Notes under the pieces: model-generated
The model's database searches: none
The model's input: only the letters and a program-made list of their open reading frames with translations
What the model was told of the DNA's origin: nothing
Assembly: GCA_900544845.1 (NCBI GenBank)
Contig: UQWV01000021.1
Span: forward strand, 1 to 32,355
Origin: an uncultured Collinsella sp.
Lineage (GTDB): Bacteria > Actinomycetota > Coriobacteriia > Coriobacteriales > Coriobacteriaceae
Direction of reading: 5' to 3'
DNA: 32,355 bases
Made by a program: the position numbers and the translations under genes
In this document: positions 17,284 to 25,532 of the stretch, one piece after another
Layout of the letters: each line of letters starts with the position of its first letter
How positions within the stretch are numbered: position 1 is the stretch's first letter

Positions 17284-18658
17284 GCCGTCTCCTCTCTGCG
17301 AACGACGCCGCGGCAGACGCGAACGCGCGCGCAACGTCGGGGTTCGCAGGATAGTACACATGCGGGAAGCCCGCAACCAGGGACGGGGTGGTCGTCATGC
17401 ACGGCCAGCCCTTGTCGCGCCGGGGCTTCTGCGCCCAGAAGTCGCCGCCCGGGCAGGTAGACTGCCAGTAGTGGAACTCGTGCGCGCGGATGCGTGTGCC
17501 GCGCGGCCCGTAGAGCCCGTCGCGTTGGGAAGTGAGCTCCACGTACCCGAAATGGGACAGCCTTTCCCCGTTCTCGCTTGCGCCCTCAAGGGCGCCCGCA
17601 ACAGGCCAGCGCCGCCCCTCGCTATCGGAGATTTCGCGCTGCAGGTACAGAAACCCACCGCATTCGGCGACCGTCGGCATGCCGGATTCCACCGCGCGCC
17701 GCACCGCCTCGCGCATCGGCGCGTTCTCGGAGAGCTGCCGCGCATGGAGCTCCGGGTAGCCGCCTCCCAGATAGAGGGCGCTTGTCCCCCGGGGCAACTC
17801 GCTATCACACAGAGGGCTGAAAAAGGCCAGCTCGCAACCCAGGTCCTCGAGCACGCGCAGGTTCTCCTCGTAGTAGAACGAGAACGCCTCGTCACGCGCG
17901 ACGGCGACGATGGGCCGCGCTCCCGCGATCGGCTCCAACCGGTAAGGTTCCTCGCGGATATCGGGTGCCGTCGTCGCTATTTCGAGCAAGCGGTCGACGT
18001 CGACGCTCTTTTCCACCAGCTCGGCCATCTTGTCGATGCGCGCGGAGAGCTGCTCGACCTCGTCGGCGGTCACAAGCCCCAGATGCCGGCTTTCGAGCGA
18101 GAACGCCTCGTCGGCGGGAATATTACCCAAAACCGCGACGCCCGTGTGCTTCTCGATCGCAGGCGCCGCGTAGGCGCAGGCAGCGGCGCTCGTCTTGTTC
18201 AGCACAACGCCGCGCACGTTCGCACAAGGCAGGAACTCGGCGATGCCGCGAATTACGGCGGCGAGCGATAAAGACGCCCCGCGCCCGTTCACCACTAAAA
18301 CGACCGGCGTTTCCGTGTCGCGCGCAACCTGGTAGCTGCTCGCGTCGGCCACGCCGGGCGCCATGCCGTCGTAGAAGCCCATGACCCCCTCGAGCACCGC
18401 GACATCCGCGCCCGCGGCGCCGCGTGCGAGCAGGGCGCGCAGCGTCGGGGCGTCGGTGAAGAAGCCGTCTAAGTTGCCCGAGCGCGCGCCCACGACGCGA
18501 CGATGAAAGAGCGGGTCAATGTAGTCGGGGCCGCATTTGAAGGCCGCGCATGCGAGGCCGAGGCGCGCGAGCGCGCGCAGGAGCGCGCACGTAACGACCG
18601 TCTTGCCGCTCCCGCTCGAGGGCGCAGCGACCATGAAGCGCGGGATGGTCGTGCTCAC
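17276..18658 (-). CDS. cbiA: Cobyrinate a,c-diamide synthase
   Basis: It amidates the a and c side chains of cobyrinic acid with glutamine and ATP. The 460-aa protein joins an N-terminal P-loop domain (VAAPSSGSGKTVV, FKCGPDYIDP, NLDGFF, VLEGVMGFYDG) with a class-I GATase-like domain having ALYLGGGYPEL, the nucleophile Cys in VAECGGFLYLQ and HEFHYW. I start at GTG 18658, in a GTGA overlap with cbiET; the longer frame upstream overlaps that gene. The enzyme is complete, so the pathway would run to the a,c-diamide even though cobQ, the next amidase, is broken. Confidence 0.94.
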   Translation of the reverse strand: MSTTIPRFMVAAPSSGSGKTVVTCALLRALARLGLACAAFKCGPDYIDPLFHRRVVGARSGNLDGFFTDAPTLRALLARGAAGADVAVLEGVMGFYDGMAPGVADASSYQVARDTETPVVLVVNGRGASLSLAAVIRGIAEFLPCANVRGVVLNKTSAAACAYAAPAIEKHTGVAVLGNIPADEAFSLESRHLGLVTADEVEQLSARIDKMAELVEKSVDVDRLLEIATTAPDIREEPYRLEPIAGARPIVAVARDEAFSFYYEENLRVLEDLGCELAFFSPLCDSELPRGTSALYLGGGYPELHARQLSENAPMREAVRRAVESGMPTVAECGGFLYLQREISDSEGRRWPVAGALEGASENGERLSHFGYVELTSQRDGLYGPRGTRIRAHEFHYWQSTCPGGDFWAQKPRRDKGWPCMTTTPSLVAGFPHVYYPANPDVARAFASAAASFAERRRHG

Positions 18659-19935
18659 CGGGCGCCGCCTTCCCCACCTGCACCACGCGCGCTGACGAGG
18701 AACACGGGGTTTTGCGCCTTCATGAGATGGTACGAGCCTACAGCCTCGGCGCGGGCGGCCGACACCTGGCACGCCTCGAACCCCTTAAAGCGCGAACCCG
18801 AGAGGAGCGCGCACGCCTCGGTGAGTGTCTCAATGGTGACGCATGGCACGCACAGGCGAACCTGCGAGTTCTTCTCGAGCGCCGCCTCCAAGATGAAGGG
18901 AAGCTCGCCCGCGCTCCCGCCGACGAACACGGCGTCGGGGACGGGCAGTTTCTCGAGCGCTTCGGGGGCGACACCGGGGACCGCATGCACGTTGCCGCAC
19001 CCGAATGCATCCGCGTTCTCTCGGATGAGCCGCACGCCGGCCGCGTTGCGCTCGACCGCCCATACCGACCCCGCTCGCGCGACGAGCGCCGCCTCGATCG
19101 ACACGCTCCCCGTGCCGGCTCCGACGTCCCACACGGTGTCGGTAGCGGTAAGGCGCAGCTTCGCGAGCGCGACTGCGCGCACCTCCTGCTTGGTCATGGG
19201 AACGTCGCCGCGGATGAAGAGCTCGTCGGGAATGCCCGAGGAAGCGTACGGCCAGCGGGAACTCGCGGCGCGGGATGCGCTAGAGCCCACAGGCGACCCG
19301 GCGCCGCCTGCGAACTCGATAAGCATCACGTTCAAGTCGTCGAACGTCTGACCTGCGATTTCACTTGCGGTCGCGCAGGTGATGCGCTCGTCGGGGTACG
19401 ACAGGCGCTCGGCCACCGTCACGCGCGCGTCCCCGAAGCCCGCCTGCACAAGCTCGCCCGAAAGCCGCGAGGGGTCTTCCCCGCCCGACGTGGCGAGGAA
19501 GAGCTCACCTGCGCGCTCGGCCTCGGCCACGATGTCGCACGCCACGCCGTGAGCGCTCGCGAAGCGCCAATCCTGCCATGGACGCGCGAGACGCGCGGCG
19601 AGATACGACGCTGAGCTTATGCCAGGAACGACGCGCACGTCCACCTGCGCGTCACCGGAGAGCGCCTCCACCAGGCGGCGCGCGCCGCTGAACAGCCCCA
19701 CATCGCCCGTCATCACGACCACGGCGCGCCGCCACGACGCCGCATCGGTGAGCGCGGCGACGATGTCCGCCGTCTTCACGAGCTCGCATCTCACCACGTC
19801 GGGCGGCACGTCGATGCCGGCAAGCGCGCGATGAGCGCCGATGACCACGTCGGCGATGTCGATCGCGTCGAGCGCCGAGCGCGAGAGCAAGTCGGGGTTT
19901 CCGGGCCCCGCCCCGATGATCGTTACCTTTCGCAT
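18655..19935 (-). CDS. cbiET: Cobalt-precorrin-7 C5-methyltransferase / precorrin-6B C15-methyltransferase (decarboxylating), fused
   Basis: The 426-aa fusion carries out C-5 and C-15 methylation with decarboxylation of the acetate side chain. The N-terminal CbiE half has the tetrapyrrole methylase start TIIGAGPGNPDLLS, VVMTGDVGLFSGARRL and VVPGISSASYLAARL. After a Ser/Ala-rich linker (about 205-230) comes the CbiT half: GIPDELF, PMTKQEVRAVALAKL and the SAM-binding loop WDVGAGTGSVSIEAAL. This is the CobL arrangement, common as a fusion. The start at 19935 overlaps the cbiH end by 13 nt. Confidence 0.94.
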   Translation of the reverse strand: MRKVTIIGAGPGNPDLLSRSALDAIDIADVVIGAHRALAGIDVPPDVVRCELVKTADIVAALTDAASWRRAVVVMTGDVGLFSGARRLVEALSGDAQVDVRVVPGISSASYLAARLARPWQDWRFASAHGVACDIVAEAERAGELFLATSGGEDPSRLSGELVQAGFGDARVTVAERLSYPDERITCATASEIAGQTFDDLNVMLIEFAGGAGSPVGSSASRAASSRWPYASSGIPDELFIRGDVPMTKQEVRAVALAKLRLTATDTVWDVGAGTGSVSIEAALVARAGSVWAVERNAAGVRLIRENADAFGCGNVHAVPGVAPEALEKLPVPDAVFVGGSAGELPFILEAALEKNSQVRLCVPCVTIETLTEACALLSGSRFKGFEACQVSAARAEAVGSYHLMKAQNPVFLVSARGAGGEGGAR

Positions 19936-20666
19936 GGAATCTCCCGATACCCGCGCGGCGTGACCATACGGCCGTCTACGCGCTTCGTGTCAGCGTTGCC
20001 GACGAACACGGTGGTGAACATGTCGGCGTCGATCTCACCCAGCTCAGAGAGCCTGCACATGCCCGACTGCTGCCCCTCGCGCCCGATGTTGCGTACCCAG
20101 CCGCAGAGCGTGTCGGGGGCCTTCCATTCGAGCATAATCTTCGCCGCGCGTGAGAGCCTGTCGGCGCGCTTTCTGCTGCGCGGGTTGTACAAACAGATGC
20201 AGAAGTCGGCGCTCGCCACGGCGGCGAGCCTGCGCTCGATGACCTCCCATGGCGTGAGCAGGTCGGAGAGCGACACGACCGCGAAGTCGTGGGCAAGCGG
20301 GGCGCCGAGCACCGCCGACCCGCTCTGAGCCGCGGTGGCCCCGGCGATAACTTCCACGTCTACATCGGGGTAGTCCTCCGCAAGCTCCAGCACGGGGCTC
20401 GCCATGCCGTACACGCCCGCGTCACCGCTGCACACGAGCGCCACGGCTTCTCCGCTCTGCGCGCGCGAAAGCGCCAGGCGGCACCGTTCGACCTCGTGCA
20501 TCATCGGCGTCGCGAGATGCGCCGCGTCGGGCACGGCGGCGAGCGCGAGCTCCACGTATTTCATGTAACCCACAACGACGTCGGACGCCTCGAGCGCACG
20601 CCGGGCCGCAATCGTCATGCCGTCGGGGCCGCCCGGGCCGATTCCCACCACGAAGAGCTTTCCCAT
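19923..20666 (-). CDS. cbiH: Cobalt-precorrin-3 C17-methyltransferase (ring contraction)
   Basis: It methylates C-17 and drives ring contraction of cobalt-precorrin-3. The 247-aa protein has VVGIGPGGPDGMT, VVGYMKYVEL, ALVCSGDAGVYGMASPVLEL, VIAGATAAQSGSAVLGAPL and LSDLLTPWEVIERRL, a strong CbiH/CobJ set. I choose ATG 20666, sharing a base with the cbiG stop and preceded by AAGGAG on the minus strand, over the GTG one codon earlier. Confidence 0.94.
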   Translation of the reverse strand: MGKLFVVGIGPGGPDGMTIAARRALEASDVVVGYMKYVELALAAVPDAAHLATPMMHEVERCRLALSRAQSGEAVALVCSGDAGVYGMASPVLELAEDYPDVDVEVIAGATAAQSGSAVLGAPLAHDFAVVSLSDLLTPWEVIERRLAAVASADFCICLYNPRSRKRADRLSRAAKIMLEWKAPDTLCGWVRNIGREGQQSGMCRLSELGEIDADMFTTVFVGNADTKRVDGRMVTPRGYREIPCER

Positions 20667-21799
20667 CACCGCTCCTTAAACGAAAGTTTAATAGTTACCT
20701 TGGAAAACGCGACGGTCACGCCGCCATGAGCGAGCTTCGGGAAGATAAGTTTGCCCCCGTCCGCGAGCGCCGCGCGCTCGCACACGTTGTCGACCCCCAC
20801 CGTCGCGCGCACGAAATCAGATGGCGAAACGCTGCCATCGACTTGCGACAACTCATCTGCGGAATACGTCGCAAGCGGGATATTGCGCGCGCGGCAGAAG
20901 GCGAGCAGACCCTCCTCGTGCGCCTTCACGTCGATCGTCGCCGCCATGCGCACGGCCGAAGGCGAGATGCCCGCCCGCCCGCACGCGAGAAGAAACGCCT
21001 CCCCGCGCGCTGCGCCCCCCGCACCGCGACGACACCCTATGCCCCCACCGATCCCGGGCACGACACGGCCACGCGGCGCGGGCGCCGGCGCCTGCGCCCG
21101 CACACCCGCCGGCTTCCCCGTCTCACCGGCGGGCACGACCTTGCCCGTTGTCTCCGCCACGCGAACGGACGCACCTTCATTCGCGCCAGCAAACGGCGAC
21201 ACGACGATATCGGCCCGAGCGCGGTCGGACGCAATGTCAACTCCCTCAGGCGGTTGTCCCGAAATCGGCATGTCGGAATAGAGCGCCACGCGCCCGCCAG
21301 AAAGCAGCCGCGCCGACACTCGCTTGATGGCCTCGGGATTCGAAACGGGGAGCCCCGCACAGCGCGCCCACGTATCCACCGCCCACACGCCGCGGACGTC
21401 GGTCGCCGTGGTGATGACGGGGATGGCCCCTGCCGCGCGTGCCACAGTTTGCGCAAGCTCGTTCGCACCGCCCAAATGCCCCGACAAAAGCGGGACGGCA
21501 AAGCGCCCCGCCTCGTCGATCGCCACAACCGCGGGATCGTTTACCTTCGAGGCGACATGCGGCGCGATCGCCCGCACGGCGATGCCCGCCGCGCCCACGA
21601 ACAGAAGCGCGTCCGACGCTTCCCACGTGAGCGCCGTCCATGCGCGCAGGTCGGCCTTCCCCTCGCCGAACCCGCGCGAAACGGAAACGTCCCAGCCAGG
21701 GTCATCTTCACCTGTCTGCGCGCAATCGGAAAGCGCGCGTGCGGTGCGCTCCGCCAACGCATACCCCCTCTCAGTGAACGCTATGCAGGAAACCCTCAT
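20666..21799 (-). CDS. cbiG: Cobalt-precorrin-5A hydrolase
   Basis: It opens the delta-lactone of cobalt-precorrin-5A, releasing acetaldehyde, a step found only in the anaerobic route. The 377-aa protein has the CbiG N-terminal and central features (VGAAGIAVRAIAPHV, DPAVVAIDEAGRFAVPLLSGHLGG read in two overlapping parts, VITTATDVRG) and the C-terminal domain beginning GIGCRRGAGG, with the FLLACGRAGISPSAV and IDVKAHEEGL motifs. The two parts are joined by an unusual Pro/Ala/Gly-rich linker (about 225-255, APAPAPRGR). The start ATG directly follows the TAG of the cbiL remnant. Confidence 0.92.
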   Translation of the reverse strand: MRVSCIAFTERGYALAERTARALSDCAQTGEDDPGWDVSVSRGFGEGKADLRAWTALTWEASDALLFVGAAGIAVRAIAPHVASKVNDPAVVAIDEAGRFAVPLLSGHLGGANELAQTVARAAGAIPVITTATDVRGVWAVDTWARCAGLPVSNPEAIKRVSARLLSGGRVALYSDMPISGQPPEGVDIASDRARADIVVSPFAGANEGASVRVAETTGKVVPAGETGKPAGVRAQAPAPAPRGRVVPGIGGGIGCRRGAGGAARGEAFLLACGRAGISPSAVRMAATIDVKAHEEGLLAFCRARNIPLATYSADELSQVDGSVSPSDFVRATVGVDNVCERAALADGGKLIFPKLAHGGVTVAFSKVTIKLSFKER

Positions 21800-22033
21800 C
21801 TAGCGCACCACCATCGTCGAGAAGTAGCTGCCCCGATCGGGCACATCGTCGAGCGAGCGGTACACGCGCTCGCCCGGAAGCCCACAGTCCTCTACGAGCT
21901 CGGCACCGTCGAAGGCGCCCTCCTCGCGAAGGATGCGCTTCGTGTCCTCAAGCGAGCGGCGCGCCTTCATGACCACCTTCGTCCCCAGCCAGCCGATTGC
22001 GCGGCGCACCCCGTACAGCACGCCTTTACTCAT
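21800..22033 (-). pseudogene. cbiL: Cobalt-precorrin-2 C20-methyltransferase, remnant with large internal deletion
   Basis: Only 77 codons remain of a family that is usually about 230. It opens with MSKGVLYGV, the usual CbiL N-terminus just before the GVGPGDP loop, and then jumps to WLGTKVVMKARRSLEDTK, CGLPGERVYRSLDDVPD and YFSTMVV, which match the CbiL C-terminus. The SAM-binding loops and the active-site core are gone, so it cannot be active. The reading frame is kept, with start overlap (ATGAGTAA) to cbiD and TAG abutting cbiG, so translation coupling through the operon survives. That argues for an in-frame deletion in a real gene rather than an unrelated small ORF. Confidence 0.75.
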
Positions 22034-23210
22034 ACGTCGCCCCCAATTCCCCGATAACTGCATCGGCGCCCGACGTGCGGAAAAGCTCGCGGCGCTCGGC
22101 GTCGAACACGACCGCGGCGATGTCGCATGCGCCCGCCGCGCGGCGGCGCAACCTGTCCTCGATTGCCGCAGCGAGCGAGGCACGCGCAGCGTCCCCCACG
22201 CCGGCGGCCTCGATTACCTCGAGCGCCGCCGTGGTCGTGACCGACGACATGATCTCGCGCGCGGTCTTCGCGCCCGCGCCGGCCAAGGCCGCGTGGGCGG
22301 CCAGAATCTCCGCGCGGCAGTCAGCGGTACGCGAATGGGTGTCCATGATGCCGCCAGCGACCTTCACCAGCTTGCCGATGTGTCCCACAAGAAGGACATT
22401 GGTGAATCCCTCGCGAACGCAGCAATCAATCGCATCGCCCACAAAGTTGGAGATGAAGACCACCGGCGCTCCGTTTAGGTGGAAATGCCCCGAGATGAAC
22501 TGCCCGCCGTAGTTGCCGGGCGTGAGCACGACTCCGCGCCGCCCCATAGCCGCATGCTGCCGGATCTCGAGCTCGATGCTGTCGCGCAAGGCAGCGAGGC
22601 TGCGCGGCTCAACGATGCCCGTCGTGCCTAGGATGGAGATGCCGCCCTCTATCCCCAGGTGCGGGTTGAAGGTCTTTTCGACAAGGGAAACGCCCTCGGG
22701 TACCGAAATCGTCACAGCAATATTTCCAGAAAAGCCGTGCGCGGCGCACACTTCGCGCACCGCCGAAGTGATCATCGCGCGCGGCGTCGCGTTGATGGCG
22801 GCCGCCCCCACCGGCTGCTCGAGCCCGGGCAACGTCACGCGCCCCACGCCCACGCCGCCATCGACGGAAACTTCCGATTCGCGCGCGGGCACGCCCTTGC
22901 TGCCCACAGCGCCCGTGCCCGACCCCGCATGTTCCACGCGCGCGTACACGAGCACGCCGTCGGTCACATCGGCATCGTCGCCTGCGTCCTTTCGCACGGC
23001 GCACTGGGCACACCCCTCGCCGATGCATGCGTCGACCACGTTCGCTTCGACGGGCAGCCCGCCGGGGGTGACGATCGACACGAGGCCGACGGGCTTTCGT
23101 GACAAGAGCATCTCGCAGGCCGCCTTCGCCGCGAGCGCGGCGCAGCTCCCCGTGGTGTAGCCGCAGCGCAGGCGGGTCGTCCCGGTATATATGTAGTGCT
23201 CGAAGGCCAC
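22026..23210 (-). CDS. cbiD: Cobalt-precorrin-5B C1-methyltransferase
   Basis: It methylates C-1 of cobalt-precorrin-5B. The 394-aa protein starts within MAFEHYIYTG and quickly shows the family signature LRCGYTTGSCAALAAKA (about 14-30), then ITSAVREVCAAHG, GIEGGISILGTTGIVEPRS, VLTPGNYG and HIGKLVKVAGGIMDTHS. The start is GTG 23210, one base after the cbiF stop (TAG at 23214-23212). A longer frame upstream is overlap with cbiF. It ends in TAA within the start of the cbiL remnant. Confidence 0.94.
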   Translation of the reverse strand: MAFEHYIYTGTTRLRCGYTTGSCAALAAKAACEMLLSRKPVGLVSIVTPGGLPVEANVVDACIGEGCAQCAVRKDAGDDADVTDGVLVYARVEHAGSGTGAVGSKGVPARESEVSVDGGVGVGRVTLPGLEQPVGAAAINATPRAMITSAVREVCAAHGFSGNIAVTISVPEGVSLVEKTFNPHLGIEGGISILGTTGIVEPRSLAALRDSIELEIRQHAAMGRRGVVLTPGNYGGQFISGHFHLNGAPVVFISNFVGDAIDCCVREGFTNVLLVGHIGKLVKVAGGIMDTHSRTADCRAEILAAHAALAGAGAKTAREIMSSVTTTAALEVIEAAGVGDAARASLAAAIEDRLRRRAAGACDIAAVVFDAERRELFRTSGADAVIGELGATYE

Positions 23211-23211
23211 G

Positions 23212-24003
23212 CTAGCTGCTCGCCTTCCGATAGCCCGTGGCAAACGAAGGGTCGTAAAGCTTGCTGCGCTCGTACGACTCCGCTTGCGCGCCGTCGTGCG
23301 CAAGTCCGCCGCGAGCTCCGAGCACGCGGCCAACCACCACGAGCGCCGTGCGGTCGATGCCCTCTCGCGCGCCCGCATCGGCGAGCGTGCCCACCGTGCA
23401 TCGCACCACACGCTCCTCAGGCCAGGTCGCCTTGTACACGAGCGCCGCCGGCTCGTCGGAGCTGCGGCCCGCGGCCAAAAGCTCAGCGGAAAGCTCGGCG
23501 AGCATACCCGAGCTCAGGAAGATGACCATAGTCGAGCCGCTTTCCGCCATGGTGCGCATGCTCTCGCCCGCGGGCATGGGGGTGCGCCCGGAAAGCCGCG
23601 TGATCACGACCGACTGGCTGATTCCCGGCAGCGTGTATTCCTGGCGAAGCGCCGCCGCGGCACCGCAAAAGCTCGACACGCCGGGCACCACCTCGTAGTC
23701 CACGCCGCGCGCGTCGAGTGCGTCCATCTGCTCCTGGATGGCGCCGTACAGGCACGGGTCGCCCGTGTGCAGGCGCACCACTTCCTCGCCCCGCGCATCC
23801 GCCGCGCACATCACGTCGAGCACTTCCTCCAAGGTCATGTGCGCGCTGTCGTAGACGATGCAGGATTCCTTGCACTCAGCGAGCAGCTCGGGGTTCACAA
23901 GGCTTCCCGCCCAAACGACCACGTCGGCCGCACGCAGAAGACGCGCCCCGCGCAGCGTGATAAGGTCGGCGGCGCCCGAACCTGCTCCAACGATATGAAT
24001 CAT
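23212..24003 (-). CDS. cbiF: Cobalt-precorrin-4 C11-methyltransferase
   Basis: It methylates C-11 of cobalt-precorrin-4. The 263-aa protein starts MIHIVGAGSGAADLITLRG, the tetrapyrrole methylase loop, followed by VVWAGSLVNPELL, VVRLHTGDPCLYGA, EVVPGVSSFCGAAAAL, the ISQSVVITRLSGRTPMP segment and VVGRVLG. The start ATG at 24003 is chosen because the methylase loop must lie at the extreme N-terminus; the open frame upstream is non-homologous leader. It is the first gene of the minus-strand operon, with about 160 nt between its start and the divergent promoter region. Its last ~30 residues (AESYERSKLYDPSFATGY) are also usual for CbiF. Confidence 0.95.
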   Translation of the reverse strand: MIHIVGAGSGAADLITLRGARLLRAADVVVWAGSLVNPELLAECKESCIVYDSAHMTLEEVLDVMCAADARGEEVVRLHTGDPCLYGAIQEQMDALDARGVDYEVVPGVSSFCGAAAALRQEYTLPGISQSVVITRLSGRTPMPAGESMRTMAESGSTMVIFLSSGMLAELSAELLAAGRSSDEPAALVYKATWPEERVVRCTVGTLADAGAREGIDRTALVVVGRVLGARGGLAHDGAQAESYERSKLYDPSFATGYRKASS

Positions 24004-24133
24004 CCGAGCCTTCCCTTCCCGTTTCTCATCGCAACCGTTTACGCCGCCATTCGCGCAGCGGGCAAAAACGGCGCCTGTGGCGGCAATCGGCGCAAATACG
24101 CAGGCAGGAGGCGCAATGCCGCCCGCCCTGGCT

Positions 24134-24162
24134 TTGACACGTTCACAAGCGCCCACTATCAT
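24134..24162 (+). promoter_or_regulatory. Sigma-70 type promoter of the cbiK block
   Basis: TTGACA (24134-24139), a 17-nt spacer and TATCAT (24157-24162) make a near-consensus promoter. The start site would be near 24170, just ahead of the riboswitch. The -10 region (CTATCATAG) is nearly symmetric, so the reverse strand also carries a TATGAT that might serve the divergent cbiF operon, though without a good -35. Confidence 0.75.
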
Positions 24163-24204
24163 AGTAAAAGTTTCGGCAACGAGCATATGACAATCGGATA
24201 AAAG

Positions 24205-24345
24205 GAAATGACCGGCGCGGCGCCCGCACAGCCCGCGCTGGCTTGCGGAGGGAACCAGGTGGGAATCCTGGGCAAGGGACATTACTGTATAGGACGCGCG
24301 GGCGAACCGCCTCGCGCCCCAAGCCAGACTGCTTCGCCTTTTCCT
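24205..24345 (+). ncRNA. Cobalamin riboswitch
   Basis: The leader of cbiK holds the conserved core order of this class: GGGAAC at 24250, CAGGTGGGAATCCTGG (24256-24271), then GCAAGGGACATTACTGTA (24272-24289). A B12-box-like segment (AAGCCAGACTGC) follows at 24321. The expression platform lies between about 24345 and the ribosome site at about 24446-24453. It includes a short hairpin CACGGC-ATC-GCCGTG, with no T-rich terminator, so control may be at translation. Limits are approximate because no folding was run. It predicts repression of the cbiK block when cobalamin is plentiful. Confidence 0.85.
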
Positions 24346-24460
24346 CACGGCATCGCCGTGGCGTTAGCTCCTTGTGAACCCCGAGGGGTGCGCTTTTCTT
24401 TCGCTTGTGCCGACAAGCAACTGTCGCCGGGGGACCGGCAAACCGAGGAAAGGAAAAACC

Positions 24461-25387
24461 ATGTCCGACCAGATGTCACGCCGCGGCTTCATGGGCGCCG
24501 CAGCAACCGGAGCCTTCGCGCTCGCCGGAGTCGCGCTCGCGGGCTGCTCCAACACCTCCGCGAGTTCCGAGAAATCGAGTGAAAAGGAGAAGGCCGTGAA
24601 GCCGGTCATCCTCGTCACGAGCTTCGGCACGAGCTACAACGACTCGCGCCACATCACCATCGGCGCCATCGAAGACGCTATCCGCGAGAAGTACTGGCAG
24701 GACTACGACATCCGCCGCGCCTTCACCGCGCAGATCATCATCGACAAGCTGAAGAAGCGCGACGGCATCACGATCGACAACATGACCGAAGCGCTCGACC
24801 GCTGCGTGGAAGACGGCGTGAAGGAAATCGTCGTGCAGCCGACGCATCTCATGGGTGGCCTGGAATACACCGACGTGAAAGACGAGCTCGACAAGTACGC
24901 CGACAAGTTCGACAAAATCTCGCTCGGCGACCCGCTGCTCACCTCCGACGACGACTACAAGAAGGTGGCCGCAGCCATTAAAGAGAACATGGCGTCCTTC
25001 GACGACGGCAAGACGGCGCTGTGCCTCATGGGTCACGGCACCGAAGCCGATTCCAACGCCGACTATGCCAAGATGCAGGAAGTGTTTAAGAACGAGGGCT
25101 TGACGCAGTTCTTCGTCGGCACCGTCGAGGCTGAACCGACCTGCGAGGATGTTATCGCCGCCGCGAGCGCCGCAGGCTACAAGAAGGCCGTGCTCGCGCC
25201 GTTCATGGTGGTCGCGGGCGACCACGCGAACAACGACATGGCAGACGAGACCGACCCCGACAGCTGGGCTGCGAAGTTCGTGGCCGCCGGCTTCGAAGTG
25301 ACGTGCCTGCTCCAGGGTCTGGGACAGAACGTCGCGGTCGACGAAATCTACGTCTCGCACGTGGACGACGCCATCGCCAAGCTGTAA
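24461..25387 (+). CDS. cbiK: Sirohydrochlorin cobaltochelatase, exported Tat/lipoprotein form
   Basis: CbiK inserts Co2+ into sirohydrochlorin, the entry step of the anaerobic pathway. The 308-aa protein has a twin-arginine signal (SRRGFMG, 6-12), a hydrophobic stretch and a lipobox LAGC with Cys29. A Ser/Glu/Lys-rich spacer leads to the chelatase domain (about 48-308). The family catalytic set is present: His192 in LMGHGTE, Glu223 in GTVEAEP and His255 in VAGDHANNDMA. The N-terminal lobe starts ILVTSFGTSYNDSR. Start ATG 24461 follows GAGGAAAGG. The signal peptide places the enzyme outside the membrane, while the other cbi enzymes appear cytosolic. Extracytoplasmic CbiK is known in Desulfovibrio. 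The gene is under the cobalamin riboswitch and precedes uptake genes. Confidence 0.92.
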   Translation: MSDQMSRRGFMGAAATGAFALAGVALAGCSNTSASSEKSSEKEKAVKPVILVTSFGTSYNDSRHITIGAIEDAIREKYWQDYDIRRAFTAQIIIDKLKKRDGITIDNMTEALDRCVEDGVKEIVVQPTHLMGGLEYTDVKDELDKYADKFDKISLGDPLLTSDDDYKKVAAAIKENMASFDDGKTALCLMGHGTEADSNADYAKMQEVFKNEGLTQFFVGTVEAEPTCEDVIAAASAAGYKKAVLAPFMVVAGDHANNDMADETDPDSWAAKFVAAGFEVTCLLQGLGQNVAVDEIYVSHVDDAIAKL

Positions 25388-25396
25388 ACTCGCCGC

Positions 25397-25468
25397 GCAC
25401 GGGGGCGCCGGTCGCGTCCCCGTGCAACGGGCATGCGCCTTCCCCGACTGACGGCGCATGCCCGTTGC
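25397..25468 (+). other. Two consecutive strong stem-loops between cbiK and the small lipoprotein gene
   Basis: The first hairpin pairs 25397-25404 with 25418-25425 (GCACGGGG/CCCCGTGC). The second is a perfect 16-bp stem, 25424-25439 with 25453-25468 (GCAACGGGCATGCGCC), with a 13-nt loop. The two overlap at bases 25424-25425, so they may compete. There is no T run after either. Partial termination or mRNA processing that lets cbiK be made in a different amount from the uptake genes is likely. Confidence 0.7.
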
Positions 25469-25532
25469 ATTCGCATCCCGTCAGCCCACCGCACGGCGCG
25501 GGCGGTCGAAGCGATTGAAAGGAACCCCCTCC

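Noticed and set aside
24043..24084. Inverted repeat GCCGCCA/TGGCGGC in the cbiF leader, considered as a second riboswitch
   Set aside because: Only 7 bp with a 28-nt spacer; none of the cobalamin riboswitch core sequences are near it.
24208..24582. Upstream ORF beginning ATG 24208 with a purine-rich site, crossing the riboswitch and the cbiK start
   Set aside because: It is incompatible with the conserved riboswitch core and encodes a low-complexity Arg/Ala/Pro product with no known similarity.
24461..25387. CbiK as a ferrochelatase for siroheme or heme
   Set aside because: The catalytic spacing and the cobalamin riboswitch and operon context favour a cobalt chelatase, although activity with iron cannot be excluded.
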